Assembly: GCF_049445995.1 (NCBI RefSeq)
Contig: NZ_JBMSDZ010000004.1
Location: forward strand, 176,442 to 240,441
Source: Dyella_A sp049445995
GTDB lineage: Bacteria > Pseudomonadota > Gammaproteobacteria > Xanthomonadales > Rhodanobacteraceae
Reading direction: 5' to 3'
Length of the DNA stretch: 64,000 bases
The first letter of the stretch is position 1; each line of letters opens with the position of its first letter. The position numbers and the translations under genes were made by a program. This document shows positions 1 to 8,770 of the stretch, one piece after another. A model generated the notes under the pieces. That model saw only the letters and a list, made by a program, of their open reading frames with translations. It made no database searches and was not told the origin of the DNA.

Positions 1-21
1 CGGCTTCGATGGATGCAAGGC

Positions 22-1902
22 ATGAGTGATTTCCCCCGCTGGAAATACGCGCTGGTCGCGATCGTATTGCTGTTCGGCATCGTGTATGCGCTGCCCAACG
101 CCTTCCCGCCGGTGCCGGCGGTGCAGGTGCAGGCCAGCCACGCCGCGCCGCTGGACGCCACCGTGCAGCAGAAAGTGGCCGATGCACTGAAGCGGCAGAA
201 CATCGCCTACACCGGGCTGGCGATCGACGGCGACCACCTGGTGGCCAACTTCGCCAACGCCGACGTGCAGGCCAAGGCCTCGGACGTGATCAAGGCGGCG
301 CTGGGCGACAACTACACCGTGGCGCTGAATCTTGCGCCCACCGTGCCGGGCTGGCTGCGCGCGATCCACGCCAAGTCGATGCCGCTGGGCCTGGACCTGC
401 AGGGCGGCGTGCACTTCCTGATGGCGGTGGACCAGGACAGCGTGATCGACAAGCAGGAGGAGCGCTACGCGGACGACATCCGCAGCCTGCTGCGCCAGAA
501 AAACATCCGCTACGACTCGGTGGTGCGTGCCGCCAGCCGCGGCCAGGGCATCCACATCGCGCTGCGCTCGGATGCCGACCGCAATGCGGCGGCCACGGCG
601 ATCGCCAACGAGTACCCCGACCTCAACGTCCGCAACGGCGACAGCACCGGCGACCGCTTCATGCTCAACGCCGCGGTCAAGCCGCAGAAGCTGCGCCAGC
701 TGGCGCTCGATGCGATCAAGCAGAACGTGGGCACGCTGCGCAACCGCGTCAACGCACTGGGCGTGTCCGAGCCGGTGATCCAGCAGCAGGGCGAGAACCA
801 GATCGTGGTCGAGCTGGCCGGCATGCAGAACCCGGCCGAGGCGAAGAAGGTGATCGGCGCCGTGGCCACGCTGGAATACCGCCCGGGCATCGGCTATCCC
901 GGTGATGCGCAGGCCGCCGAAGCGGCTCGCACCGGCAACGTTCCACCGAACGCACGGCTTTATCGCGAGCGCGGCACCAACCGTCCGGTGCTGGTCAGCA
1001 AGCAGATCATCGTCAGCGGCGACCAGCTCGCCGATGCGTCGTCCGGTAGCGACCAGCGGTCCGGCACGCCGACGGTGAACGTCACGCTGACCGCGGCCGG
1101 CGCCAGGAAGATGCTGGATTTCACCACCAACAATGTCGGCAAGCCGATGGCGGTGGTCTATGTGGAGCGCGTCACCGATACCAAGGTGGTCGACGGCAAG
1201 GAAGTACGCACGCCGCGCATCACCGAAGAGGTGATCAGCGACGCGCGTATCGACGGCGTGTTCGGCAAAAACTTCCAGACCACCGGCCTGGGCTCGCCGA
1301 AGGAAGCCTCCGAGCTGGCGCTGCTGCTCAAGGGCGGTTCGCTGGCCGCGCCGGTGGACATCGTCTCCGAGGAGGCGCTGAGCCCCAGCCTGGGCCAGGA
1401 CAACATCGACAAGGGTTTCAAGGCGGTGCTGCTGGGCCTGGCGCTGGTGCTGGTGGCCGCGGCGATCTACTACAAGCTGTTCGGCCTGGTGGCGGACATC
1501 GCGCTGTTCTTCAACCTGGTGATCCTGCTGGCGGTGATGTCGCTGATCGGCGTGACGCTGACCATGCCGGGCATCGCCGGCATCGTGCTGACGCTGGGCA
1601 TGGCGATCGACGCCAACGTGCTGATCTGCGAACGCATCCGCGAGGAGCTGCGCAACGGTTCCACCCCGCACGCCTCGATCCGCGCCGGTTACGAGAAGGC
1701 CTGGGCGACCATCCTGGACGCCAACGTCACCCACCTGATCGCGGCACTGGCGCTGACCACGATGGGTTCCGGCCCGATCCGCGGCTTCGGCATCACCCTG
1801 CTGATCGGCATCCTGACCTCGATGTTCACCTCGGTGACGGTGACGCACGCGATCACCGCGCTGATCCACGGCCACCGCAAGCTCAAGACGCTGTCGGTGT
1901 AG
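22..1902 (+). CDS. secD: Protein translocase subunit SecD
   Basis: SecD works with SecF and YajC in the inner membrane to drive late steps of Sec-dependent protein export using the proton gradient. The protein has an N-terminal membrane segment (about residues 7-25), a large periplasmic domain with the GLDLQGGVHF motif, and a C-terminal five-helix RND-type membrane block carrying GMAIDANVLICERIREEL. The length (626 aa) fits the family. I chose the ATG at 22 because MSDFPRWKY aligns with the start of known SecD proteins; an in-frame ATG at 13 adds three residues. secF follows after 97 nt. yajC and tgt normally precede it and would lie outside the window. Confidence 0.97.
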   Translation: MSDFPRWKYALVAIVLLFGIVYALPNAFPPVPAVQVQASHAAPLDATVQQKVADALKRQNIAYTGLAIDGDHLVANFANADVQAKASDVIKAALGDNYTVALNLAPTVPGWLRAIHAKSMPLGLDLQGGVHFLMAVDQDSVIDKQEERYADDIRSLLRQKNIRYDSVVRAASRGQGIHIALRSDADRNAAATAIANEYPDLNVRNGDSTGDRFMLNAAVKPQKLRQLALDAIKQNVGTLRNRVNALGVSEPVIQQQGENQIVVELAGMQNPAEAKKVIGAVATLEYRPGIGYPGDAQAAEAARTGNVPPNARLYRERGTNRPVLVSKQIIVSGDQLADASSGSDQRSGTPTVNVTLTAAGARKMLDFTTNNVGKPMAVVYVERVTDTKVVDGKEVRTPRITEEVISDARIDGVFGKNFQTTGLGSPKEASELALLLKGGSLAAPVDIVSEEALSPSLGQDNIDKGFKAVLLGLALVLVAAAIYYKLFGLVADIALFFNLVILLAVMSLIGVTLTMPGIAGIVLTLGMAIDANVLICERIREELRNGSTPHASIRAGYEKAWATILDANVTHLIAALALTTMGSGPIRGFGITLLIGILTSMFTSVTVTHAITALIHGHRKLKTLSV

Positions 1903-1999
1903 TTGTTGTGCCACCGGCGGCCCCGTGGGCTGCCGGCGACTCGCGCGGTTCGCCGTGCGACCGGCCATCCATGGCCGGAATCCCCCGAAGGAATGTTTC

Positions 2000-2971
2000 A
2001 TGGAAATCTTCAACCACAACGCCAACGTCAACTTCCTGGGCATGCGCAAGTACAGCATCGGCCTGGCCGTGCTGCTGATGCTCGCCTCGGTCGCGCTGAT
2101 TGCCACCAAGGGGCTGAACTACGCGCTGGACTTCACCGGCGGCATCTCGGTGGAAGTGAGCTACCCGCAGCCCACCGACGTGAGCCAGGTGCGCGCCGCG
2201 CTGCAGAAGCACGGCTTCGAGAACCCGCTGGTGCAGAGCCTGGGCGGCTCGCGGCAGATGTCGATCCGCCTGCAGGCGAAGGAAGACACCTCCGATGCCG
2301 CGGCCAAGGGCACCGGCGGTTCGACCGCCGCCGACAAGGTGGCCAACGACGTGCTCGCCGCACTGAAGGCCGAGCAGCCCGGCGTGGCGATGACCAGCCA
2401 CAGCTTCGTCACCTCCGCGGTGGGCGACGAGGTGAAGAGCGACGGCTCCATCGCCGCGATCTTCGTGATCATCGGCATCGGCCTGTACCTGTGGATCCGC
2501 TTCGAGCGCCGCTTCGCGATCGCCGCGCTGGTCACCGAGGTGCACGACGTGCTGGTGACGCTGGGCGTGATCGCGCTGGTGCAGCGCGAGTTCGACCTCA
2601 CCGTGCTGGCCTCGGTGCTGGCGGTGATCGGCTACTCGATCAACGACAAGGTGGTGGTGTTCGACCGCATCCGCGAGCTGTTCCGCCTCGCCCGCAAGGC
2701 CGAGCCGGAGGAGATCCTCAACCGCTCGATCAACACCACGCTGTCGCGCACCATCATCACCTCGCTGTTCACCGGCATCACCATGGCCGCGCTGTACTTC
2801 ATCGGCGGTCCGGCGGTGGAGGGCTTCGCGGTGACGATGCTGATCGGCATCGTGGTCGGCACGCTCTCGTCGATCTTCGTGGCCAGCCCGATCCTGCTGT
2901 GGCTGGGCGTGTCGAAGAAGGACCTGATGCCGGTCACCAGGGAGAACCCCGAGCTGGCGCGGCGTCCCTAA
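2000..2971 (+). CDS. secF: Protein translocase subunit SecF
   Basis: SecF is the partner of SecD in the SecDF-YajC complex that assists preprotein release at the periplasmic face. Visible signatures are an N-terminal membrane helix, the ALDFTGGISVEVSYP motif that opens the periplasmic domain, and the RND-type motif GYSINDKVVVFDRIRE in the C-terminal membrane block. The length is 323 aa. The ATG at 2000 is preceded by GAAGGA at 1987-1992 (spacing 7) and matches family starts; the open frame extends further upstream but lacks a ribosome site there. It is co-directional with secD and is followed by a strong intrinsic terminator. Confidence 0.97.
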   Translation: MEIFNHNANVNFLGMRKYSIGLAVLLMLASVALIATKGLNYALDFTGGISVEVSYPQPTDVSQVRAALQKHGFENPLVQSLGGSRQMSIRLQAKEDTSDAAAKGTGGSTAADKVANDVLAALKAEQPGVAMTSHSFVTSAVGDEVKSDGSIAAIFVIIGIGLYLWIRFERRFAIAALVTEVHDVLVTLGVIALVQREFDLTVLASVLAVIGYSINDKVVVFDRIRELFRLARKAEPEEILNRSINTTLSRTIITSLFTGITMAALYFIGGPAVEGFAVTMLIGIVVGTLSSIFVASPILLWLGVSKKDLMPVTRENPELARRP

Positions 2972-2996
2972 TCCGGGCCGCATCGTCACGATCATG

Positions 2997-3020
2997 AACC
3001 CGGCTCCGGCCGGGTTTTTT
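2997..3020 (+). terminator. Rho-independent terminator after secDF
   Basis: A perfect 8-bp stem (AACCCGGC pairing with GCCGGGTT) with a 4-nt loop is followed by a T-run at 3015-3020, 25 nt after the secF stop. It should end the secDF transcript and isolate it from motAB. Confidence 0.9.
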
Positions 3021-3116
3021 GTCGCCCGATGCGCGTCGCGCACTCAACTTTCGGCCGGCCGCGCCGATAGGCCCCGTGTTGCAGAAACCGATTTCTCACG
3101 CGAGGCGCCCCACCCC

Positions 3117-3986
3117 ATGATGGCCATCATCGGTACGCTCGTCGTTCTTGTCTGCGTGACGGGCGGCTACCTGTTGTCCCACGGCCACCTGCTGGCGCTG
3201 TGGCAGCCCTACGAGCTGCTGATCATCGGCGGCGGCGCGCTGGGCGCCTTCCTGATCGCCAACCCGGCCAGCATCGTGAAGCAGTCCTTCATGGGGGCGC
3301 TGGGTCTGGTCAAGGGGCCGACCTACAAGCAGCAGGATTACATCGACCTGCTGTCGCTGCTCTACGACATCTTCAGCGTGGCGCGCAAGGAAGGTCTGCT
3401 CGGCCTCGAACAGCACATCGAGGAGCCGCACAACAGCTCGATCTTCACGGCCTACCCGCGGCTGGTGCGCGAGCACCACCTGATCGAATTCCTCACCGAC
3501 TGTCTGCGCCTGATGGTCAGCGGCAGCATGAACGCGCACGAGCTGGAGCCGCTGCTCGACTTCGAGCTGGAAACCCACCATCGCGAGGCCGAGGCGCCCG
3601 CGCTGGCGGTGGCCAAGGTGGCCGACGCGCTGCCCGGTTTCGGCATCGTCGCGGCGGTGCTGGGCATCGTCACCACCATGTCGCAGCTCACCGGGGACAC
3701 CTCGCGGATCGGCGAGCACATCGCCGGCGCGCTGGTCGGTACCTTCCTGGGCATCCTGCTGTGCTACGGCTTCATCGGGCCGCTGGCCTCGGCGATGGAG
3801 AACCGCGTGCAGGAGGATTCGCGCGCCTTCGAGTGCGTCAAGGTGGCGCTGATCGCCAACCTGCGCGGCTACAACCCCAAGGTGGCGGTGGAGTTCGCGC
3901 GCAAGTCGCTGTCGGCGCAGGCGCGCCCGAGCTTCGGCGACTTCGAGACCCACCTCAAGGAGAGCCATGCGGGAGCGGGCCGGTGA
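3117..3986 (+). CDS. motA: Flagellar motor stator protein MotA
   Basis: MotA forms the proton-conducting stator with MotB and applies torque to the flagellar rotor. The sequence begins with the family pattern of two helices (LVVLVCVTGGYLLSHG, then YELLIIGGGALGAFL). It carries a cytoplasmic loop with the charged EFLTDCLRLMVSG segment and the channel motif ADALPGFGIVAAVLGIV, which contains the conserved proline. At 289 aa it is the usual size. ATG at 3117 or the adjacent ATG at 3120 could be used. The stop overlaps the motB start by 4 nt, so the pair is translationally coupled. No other flagellar genes lie in the window. Confidence 0.94.
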   Translation: MMAIIGTLVVLVCVTGGYLLSHGHLLALWQPYELLIIGGGALGAFLIANPASIVKQSFMGALGLVKGPTYKQQDYIDLLSLLYDIFSVARKEGLLGLEQHIEEPHNSSIFTAYPRLVREHHLIEFLTDCLRLMVSGSMNAHELEPLLDFELETHHREAEAPALAVAKVADALPGFGIVAAVLGIVTTMSQLTGDTSRIGEHIAGALVGTFLGILLCYGFIGPLASAMENRVQEDSRAFECVKVALIANLRGYNPKVAVEFARKSLSAQARPSFGDFETHLKESHAGAGR

Positions 3987-4960
3987 GCGACGGCGACAAT
4001 GCCGAACCGGTCATCGTCGTCCGGCGCATCAAGCGCGTCACCGGGCACCGTCATCACGGCGGCGCGTGGAAGGTGGCCTATGCCGACTTCGTCACCGCGA
4101 TGATGGCGTTCTTCCTGGTGATGTGGTTGATCGGCGTGGGCACGCGCGAACAGAAGGCGGCGATCTCCGAATACTTCAGGAACCCCAGTGCCGATCCCGG
4201 CACGGCCACCGTCGCACCGCCGGGCAGGATGGGGCCGGGCGGCGCGAGCGACAGCGCGATCCAGCTCGGCGGCGCCATGGACCTGCCGCGCGGCAAGGGC
4301 GACGATCGCCGCAACGCGCCGCCGGCCGCGTCGAAAGAGGCGATCGAGAAGCAGGCGCGTGCGCAGGAAAAGGCGCGGCTGGAGGAGCTGATGAAGCAGC
4401 TCAATGCCGCCATCCAGAGCAGTCAGGCGCTGGCGCCGTTCAAGGACCAGTTGCTGCTGGACATCACCTCCGAAGGCCTGCGCATCCAGATCGTCGACAA
4501 GCAGAACCGGCCGATGTTCGACACCGGCAGCGCGCGGCTGAAGGACTACACCGTCAACATCCTTCACGAGCTGTCCGGCTTCATCAACCGCGTGCCCAAC
4601 CCGATCAGCATTTCCGGCCACACCGACGACGCGCCGTATTCCAGCGATCGCAGCTACGGCAACTGGGAGCTTTCCGCCGACCGCGCCAATGCCGCGCGCC
4701 GTGCGCTGCTGGACGGCGGCCTGCAGGACAGCAAGATCGCCCGCGTGGTCGGCCTGGCCGCGTCGGTGCCATTCGACAAGAACCATCCGAGCGCGGCGAT
4801 CAACCGGCGCATCAGCATCGTGGTGATGACCCAGCAGGCCGCCGATGCCGCCAAGTCACCGGAGCTGGGCAGCAAGCTGCCGCCGCTGCCGCCGCCGATC
4901 CGCTCGACCGGTGCGGATGCGGCGGCAGTCGTCGCCGGCGCGCCGAACAAGGCAATCTGA
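3983..4960 (+). CDS. motB: Flagellar motor stator protein MotB
   Basis: MotB is the peptidoglycan-anchoring half of the stator. After a basic N terminus comes a single membrane helix (about 33-52) beginning AYADFVTAMMAFFLVMWL, whose Asp35 corresponds to the proton-binding Asp32 of E. coli MotB. A linker and a C-terminal OmpA-like domain follow (ISGHTDDAP near 215, then NRRISIVV), which binds peptidoglycan. The start is a GTG at 3983 inside the motA stop (GTGA overlap), with GGGAGCGG upstream. The product is 325 aa. Convergent murU begins 41 nt after its end. Confidence 0.94.
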   Translation: MSDGDNAEPVIVVRRIKRVTGHRHHGGAWKVAYADFVTAMMAFFLVMWLIGVGTREQKAAISEYFRNPSADPGTATVAPPGRMGPGGASDSAIQLGGAMDLPRGKGDDRRNAPPAASKEAIEKQARAQEKARLEELMKQLNAAIQSSQALAPFKDQLLLDITSEGLRIQIVDKQNRPMFDTGSARLKDYTVNILHELSGFINRVPNPISISGHTDDAPYSSDRSYGNWELSADRANAARRALLDGGLQDSKIARVVGLAASVPFDKNHPSAAINRRISIVVMTQQAADAAKSPELGSKLPPLPPPIRSTGADAAAVVAGAPNKAI

Positions 4961-5001
4961 GCCATGGGCCAGCTCCGTGGGAACGACTTCAGTCGTGACG
5001 C

Positions 5002-5697
5002 TCAGCGAAGCTGCGCCTCCAGGGCGGCGAGGCGCTCCGGCGTACCGGCGTCGGTCCATGCGCCGCGATGATGCATGCCGTCGATCTGGCCGCGTTCCAT
5101 CGCGGCGCGCAGCAGCGGTGCCAGCGCGAAGCGCGGCGCGTGCGTGGGATCGCCGGCCGGCGCCAGCCCCTGCCAGCCTTCCAGCACGCGTGCGCGATAC
5201 ACGCCCACCCCGGCGAAGGTCAGCTTCGGCTCGCCGACGTCGTGCAGGCGCCCGGCATCGTCGAGCGCGAAATCGCCCTGCGGGTGATGCGCCGGGTTGT
5301 CCACCACCACCAGGTGCGCCGCGCCACGCGGCTCGATGGGCAGGGTGGCGAAATCCAGATCGGTCCAGATGTCGCCGTTGATGGCCAGGAACGGTTCGGG
5401 TCCCAGCAGCGGCAGCGCGTTGAGCATGCCGCCGCCGGTCTCCAGCGGCGTGGGACCCTCGTAGGCGTAGCGGATGCGCAGGCCCCAGCGCGAGCCGTCG
5501 CCCAGCGCGTCGGGAAACTGTTCGGCCAGGTGCGAGGTGTTGATCACCACGTAGTTCACGCCGATCGCGGCGAGCTTTTCCAGGTGCCAGGCGATCAGCG
5601 GCTTGCCGCCGGCGAGCAGCAGCGGCTTGGGCGTGCGATCGGTCAGCGGGCGCATGCGCTCGCCCAGTCCGGCAGCGAAGATCAGTGCATGCCTCAC
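5002..5697 (-). CDS. murU: N-acetylmuramate alpha-1-phosphate uridylyltransferase MurU
   Basis: MurU converts MurNAc-1-phosphate plus UTP to UDP-MurNAc in the anabolic peptidoglycan-recycling route that bypasses de novo MurA/MurB synthesis. The N terminus shows the sugar-nucleotidyltransferase signature FAAGLGERMRPLT with TPKPLL, and AINGDIWTDLDF carries the metal-binding aspartate. The length of 231 aa is close to Pseudomonas MurU. The start is a GTG at 5697 that overlaps the amgK stop by 4 nt (GTGA), so translation is coupled to the kinase that supplies its substrate. A general glucose-1-phosphate-type nucleotidyltransferase is the alternative, but the pairing with amgK favours MurU. Confidence 0.9.
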   Translation of the reverse strand: MRHALIFAAGLGERMRPLTDRTPKPLLLAGGKPLIAWHLEKLAAIGVNYVVINTSHLAEQFPDALGDGSRWGLRIRYAYEGPTPLETGGGMLNALPLLGPEPFLAINGDIWTDLDFATLPIEPRGAAHLVVVDNPAHHPQGDFALDDAGRLHDVGEPKLTFAGVGVYRARVLEGWQGLAPAGDPTHAPRFALAPLLRAAMERGQIDGMHHRGAWTDAGTPERLAALEAQLR

Positions 5698-6722
5698 GCT
5701 TGGTCTTCCGCCGCGCGGGTGAGATCGCGCTCGCCGGCGTGGCGCGCCAGCAGGTCGGCCAATGGCTGCAGTTCCGGGTAGCCGGCGGCCACGTCGATCG
5801 CGTAGTCGAACACGCGCGGCAGGTCGGCCAGATAGCCGCGCTTGCCGTCGCGGTAGTGCAGCCGGCAGAAGATGCCCAGCACCTTGATGTGCCGCTGCAG
5901 GCCGGTGAGGTCGAACCAGCGCAGGAAGGTGGCGGCGTCCACCGTCCCGTCGATCAGCCCCGCCCCCTGCAACTGCAGGCGATAGCCCTCGGCCCACCGC
6001 TCCACGCGCTCGCGCGGCCAACTGACGTAGCAGTCGCGCAGCAGCGAGGCGAGGTCGTAGGTGACCGGGCCGGCCAGCGCGCCCTGGAAATCGATGATGC
6101 CCGGGCTTCGCAGCGGCGCCGGGTCGTCGACCACCAGCAGGTTGCGGCTGTGGAAGTCGCGGTGCACGAACACCACCGGCTGCGCCAGCGCGTTGTCCAG
6201 CAGCGCGATGAAGGCGGTGTCCAGCGCGGCCTGCTCGTCCGCATCGGGCGTCACGCCCAGGTGCCGGCCGAGGAACCACTCCGGCATGATCGCCAGCTCG
6301 CGCGCGAGGAAGGCGCGGTCGTAGCTCGCCAGCCCTTCGGTGCCGCACGCCGACTGCATCGTGAGCAGCGCGACCATCGCGTCGCCGTAAAGGCGGTCGA
6401 CTGTCGCGTCCGTCAGCTCGGGCAGGTACATCCGCGTGCCGAGATCCTCGATCAGCAGGAAGCCGCGCTCAAGATCGGTGGCGTGCACCTCGGGCACGTG
6501 CAGCCCCGCGTCGGCGAGGCGCCGGCCCAGGGCCAGCCACGGGGCGGGGTCTTCCAGCACAGGCGGCGAGTCCATCACGATCCAGCTGCGGCCGTCGTGA
6601 TGCGTGCGCCAGTAGCTGCGGAAGCTGGCGTCGGACGAGGCGCTTTCCAGCGTCAGCGTGTCATCGCCCAGGGTACGGCGGAGCCAGGCGAGGCGTTCGG
6701 CGGCGCGTTCGGTGGTGGGCAT
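5694..6722 (-). CDS. amgK: Anomeric MurNAc/GlcNAc kinase AmgK
   Basis: AmgK phosphorylates the anomeric position of N-acetylmuramate (and GlcNAc) released from recycled muropeptides, feeding MurU. It has the aminoglycoside-phosphotransferase fold: the catalytic-loop motif VHRDFHSRN (His187, Asp189, Asn194) and the metal-binding IIDFQGALAGP (Asp211). The length of 342 aa matches characterised AmgK. It is the first gene of a two-gene minus-strand operon and overlaps murU by 4 nt. An AmpD-like amidase that could supply the pathway lies 53 kb away (59938-60495). Confidence 0.9.
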   Translation of the reverse strand: MPTTERAAERLAWLRRTLGDDTLTLESASSDASFRSYWRTHHDGRSWIVMDSPPVLEDPAPWLALGRRLADAGLHVPEVHATDLERGFLLIEDLGTRMYLPELTDATVDRLYGDAMVALLTMQSACGTEGLASYDRAFLARELAIMPEWFLGRHLGVTPDADEQAALDTAFIALLDNALAQPVVFVHRDFHSRNLLVVDDPAPLRSPGIIDFQGALAGPVTYDLASLLRDCYVSWPRERVERWAEGYRLQLQGAGLIDGTVDAATFLRWFDLTGLQRHIKVLGIFCRLHYRDGKRGYLADLPRVFDYAIDVAAGYPELQPLADLLARHAGERDLTRAAEDQA

Positions 6723-6817
6723 GGGCGAACACGTGATGGCGGAGCGCTGAGTCTAACGGAGCGTGCCATGCGGCATGGCACGACGCGGCCAGGTTATCGC
6801 GGTTGGACCCGTGTCCC

Positions 6818-6897
6818 GTAGGAGCGCACCCTGTGCGCGAATGCTCTTGCTTTGATGTCGATCAGGAGCAAGAGCAGTCGCGCGCAGGGTGCGCTCC
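6818..6897. repeat. REP-type inverted repeat, family A, copy 1
   Basis: Two outward arms (6818-6840 and 6878-6897) share the core GGAGCGCACCCTGTGCGC in opposite orientation, with one arm slightly diverged. Between them a second inverted repeat pairs TGCTCTTGCT (6842-6851) with AGCAAGAGCA (6868-6877). The element sits just after the amtB stop and before amgK, so it could fold in the amtB mRNA 3' end. Other copies are at 13530-13604 and 20609-20631. Confidence 0.85.
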
Positions 6898-6915
6898 GGG
6901 GTGTGCGGGCGGGGT

Positions 6916-8286
6916 TCAAAGGTTGTACGCCCGCTCCTCGTGCTCGGACAGATCCAGGCCGACCTGCTCCTGCTCGGCGTCCACGCGCAGGCCGATCGCG
7001 ATGTCGAGGATTTTCAGGATCGCGTAGCTCAGCGTCGCGCTCCACGCGATGGTGAAGCCCACGCCCTTGGCCTGGATCCACAGCTGGCCGCCCAGCGAGG
7101 TGACGTTGCCGAAGCCGCCGAGCGTGGCGGCGGCGAGCGGGCCGGTGAGCAGGCCGCCGATGATGCCGGCGATGGCATGCACGCCGAATACGTCCAGCGA
7201 GTCGTCGTAACCGAGCTTGTTCTTCAATCGCGTGGCGGTGAAGAAGCACGCCGCGCCGGCGATCAGTCCCAGCACCAGTGCACCGCCCGGGCCGCAGGTG
7301 CCCGAGGCCGGCGTCACCGCGACCAGCCCGGCCACCGCACCGGAGACCGCGCCCAGCACGCTGGGCCGCTTGTGCGTGAACCACTCCACCGCAGTCCAGC
7401 CGATCACCGCGCCGGCGGTGGCGATCTGCGTCACCAGCATGGCCATGCCGGCGCTGCCGTTGGACGCCACCGCCGAGCCGGCGTTGAAGCCGAACCAGCC
7501 CAGCCACAGCAGGCTGGCGCCGATCACCGTGTAGCCGAGGTTGTGCGGCGGCATCGGCGTGGTCGGGTAGCCCTTGCGCTTGCCGATCACCAGACAGGCC
7601 ACCAGGCCGGCGATGCCGGCGTTGATGTGCACCACGGTGCCGCCGGCGAAGTCCAGCACGCCCAGGTCGCCCAGCAGCGAGCCCGGGCCGCTCCACACCA
7701 TGTGCGCCATCGGCAGGTAGACGAAGGTCAGCCACAGGCCGGTGAACCACAGCAGCGCGCTGAACTTCATGCGCTCGGCGAAGGCGCCGATGATCAGCGC
7801 CGGCGTGATGATGGCGAAGGTGAGCTGGAACATCACGAACACGCTTTCCGGCACCGTGTTGTACAGCGAGTCCGGGGTGAGCCCGGCCAGCATGAAGCGG
7901 TCCAGTCCGCCGACGATCGAGTGCAGGTCCACTTCACCGGCGTGCATGCCGGCGGTGCTGAAGGCCAGCGAGTAGCCGTAGACCATCCACAGCACGGTCA
8001 CCAGCGCGGTGATGGCGAAGCACTGCATCAGCACCGACAGTAGGTTCTTGGCGCGCACCATGCCGCCGTAGAACAGGGCGAGGCCGGGGATCGTCATCAG
8101 CAGCACCAGCATGGAGGCGGTGAGCATCCAGGCGGTGTCGCCGCTGTCGAGCTTCGGCGCGGCGCCTTGCGCAAGCGCCGGCGAGGCCAGCGCGAGCAAG
8201 CCGCAGAACAGGCCCACGCGTCCCACGCCACGGGCCTTTCCGATTCCCGAATCCCGAATCCTGATTCCCGCGAGATCAAAGCGCAT
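6916..8286 (-). CDS. amtB: Ammonium transporter AmtB
   Basis: AmtB is a trimeric inner-membrane channel that conducts ammonium/ammonia and is blocked by uridylylation-free GlnK. The sequence has about 11 membrane helices after a signal peptide ending LALASPALAQG. It includes the pore histidine segments TVVHINAGIAGLV and FGVHAIAGIIGGL and the signature around ITPALIIGAFAERM. Length is 456 aa from ATG 8286, which overlaps the glnK end by 11 nt. However, the first ~20 codons are made of a GATTCCCGAATCC-like direct repeat typical of intergenic DNA, and an in-frame GTG at 8226 (VGRVGLFCGLLALASPALA) gives a more normal signal peptide. The true start is therefore uncertain. Confidence 0.95.
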   Translation of the reverse strand: MRFDLAGIRIRDSGIGKARGVGRVGLFCGLLALASPALAQGAAPKLDSGDTAWMLTASMLVLLMTIPGLALFYGGMVRAKNLLSVLMQCFAITALVTVLWMVYGYSLAFSTAGMHAGEVDLHSIVGGLDRFMLAGLTPDSLYNTVPESVFVMFQLTFAIITPALIIGAFAERMKFSALLWFTGLWLTFVYLPMAHMVWSGPGSLLGDLGVLDFAGGTVVHINAGIAGLVACLVIGKRKGYPTTPMPPHNLGYTVIGASLLWLGWFGFNAGSAVASNGSAGMAMLVTQIATAGAVIGWTAVEWFTHKRPSVLGAVSGAVAGLVAVTPASGTCGPGGALVLGLIAGAACFFTATRLKNKLGYDDSLDVFGVHAIAGIIGGLLTGPLAAATLGGFGNVTSLGGQLWIQAKGVGFTIAWSATLSYAILKILDIAIGLRVDAEQEQVGLDLSEHEERAYNL

Positions 8287-8614
8287 CGGCGTCGACCTCC
8301 TGCGTGCGGATGCGGATCACCTGTTCCAGATCGAACACCATGATCTTGCCGTCGCCCACCTTGCCGGTGCGCGCGGTGTTGCCGATCGCCTCGATCGCAC
8401 GCTCGGCCTGCTCGTCGCCCACCGCGATCTCGATCTTCAGCTTGGGCAGGAAATCCACCACGTACTCGGCGCCGCGGTACAGCTCGGTGTGTCCGTGCTG
8501 GCGGCCGAAGCCCTTGACCTCGGTGACGGTCATCCCCTGCACGCCGGCCTCGGCCAGCGCCTCGCGCACTTCGTCGAGCTTGAACGGTTTGATGATCGCG
8601 GTGATCCATTTCAT
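8276..8614 (-). CDS. glnK: Nitrogen regulatory protein P-II (GlnK/GlnB)
   Basis: P-II proteins are trimeric sensors of 2-oxoglutarate, ATP/ADP and glutamine status. The GlnK type plugs AmtB when nitrogen is plentiful. The protein is exactly the canonical 112 aa, begins MKWITAIIKPFKLDEVREAL, and carries the T-loop YRGAEYVVDFLPK with Tyr51, the uridylylation site, plus the C-terminal TGKVGDGKIMVFDLEQ motif. It is the first gene of glnK-amtB. A sigma-54 promoter match at 8656-8673 and an NtrC-like site at 8771-8787 imply nitrogen-limitation control. The amtB linkage supports GlnK rather than GlnB. Confidence 0.95.
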   Translation of the reverse strand: MKWITAIIKPFKLDEVREALAEAGVQGMTVTEVKGFGRQHGHTELYRGAEYVVDFLPKLKIEIAVGDEQAERAIEAIGNTARTGKVGDGKIMVFDLEQVIRIRTQEVDADAL

Positions 8615-8655
8615 GGCGTGGCTTGCTCCCCGTACGGCCGTGGTTTGCTGCGATA

Positions 8656-8673
8656 CAGCAGGTTGCGTGCCAG
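8656..8673 (-). promoter_or_regulatory. Sigma-54 promoter of glnK-amtB
   Basis: On the minus strand the sequence reads CTGGCACGCAACCTGCTG. This matches the sigma-54 consensus TGGCACG-N4-TTGC with one mismatch and keeps the invariant GG-N10-GC spacing. The predicted start site lies about 30 nt before the glnK ATG. Confidence 0.8.
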
Positions 8674-8770
8674 CGTGGACGATCCAGCGCCGGGCGAGGC
8701 GCAGCCTCGATTCTGCCGAGGCCTCCAGGCGGCAATACACGCCGGAACGCCCGCTCGCGGTGCGTCCGTT

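Noticed and set aside
1883..3043. A 386-codon minus-strand ORF opposite secF
   Set aside because: His/Arg/Gln-rich shadow of the secF reading frame, typical of high-GC antisense frames; no domain or ribosome site.
2994..3116. N-terminal extension of motA back to 2994
   Set aside because: The extension runs through the secDF terminator and encodes MNPAPAGFF-like non-membrane sequence; MotA homologues start at MMAIIGTLVV.
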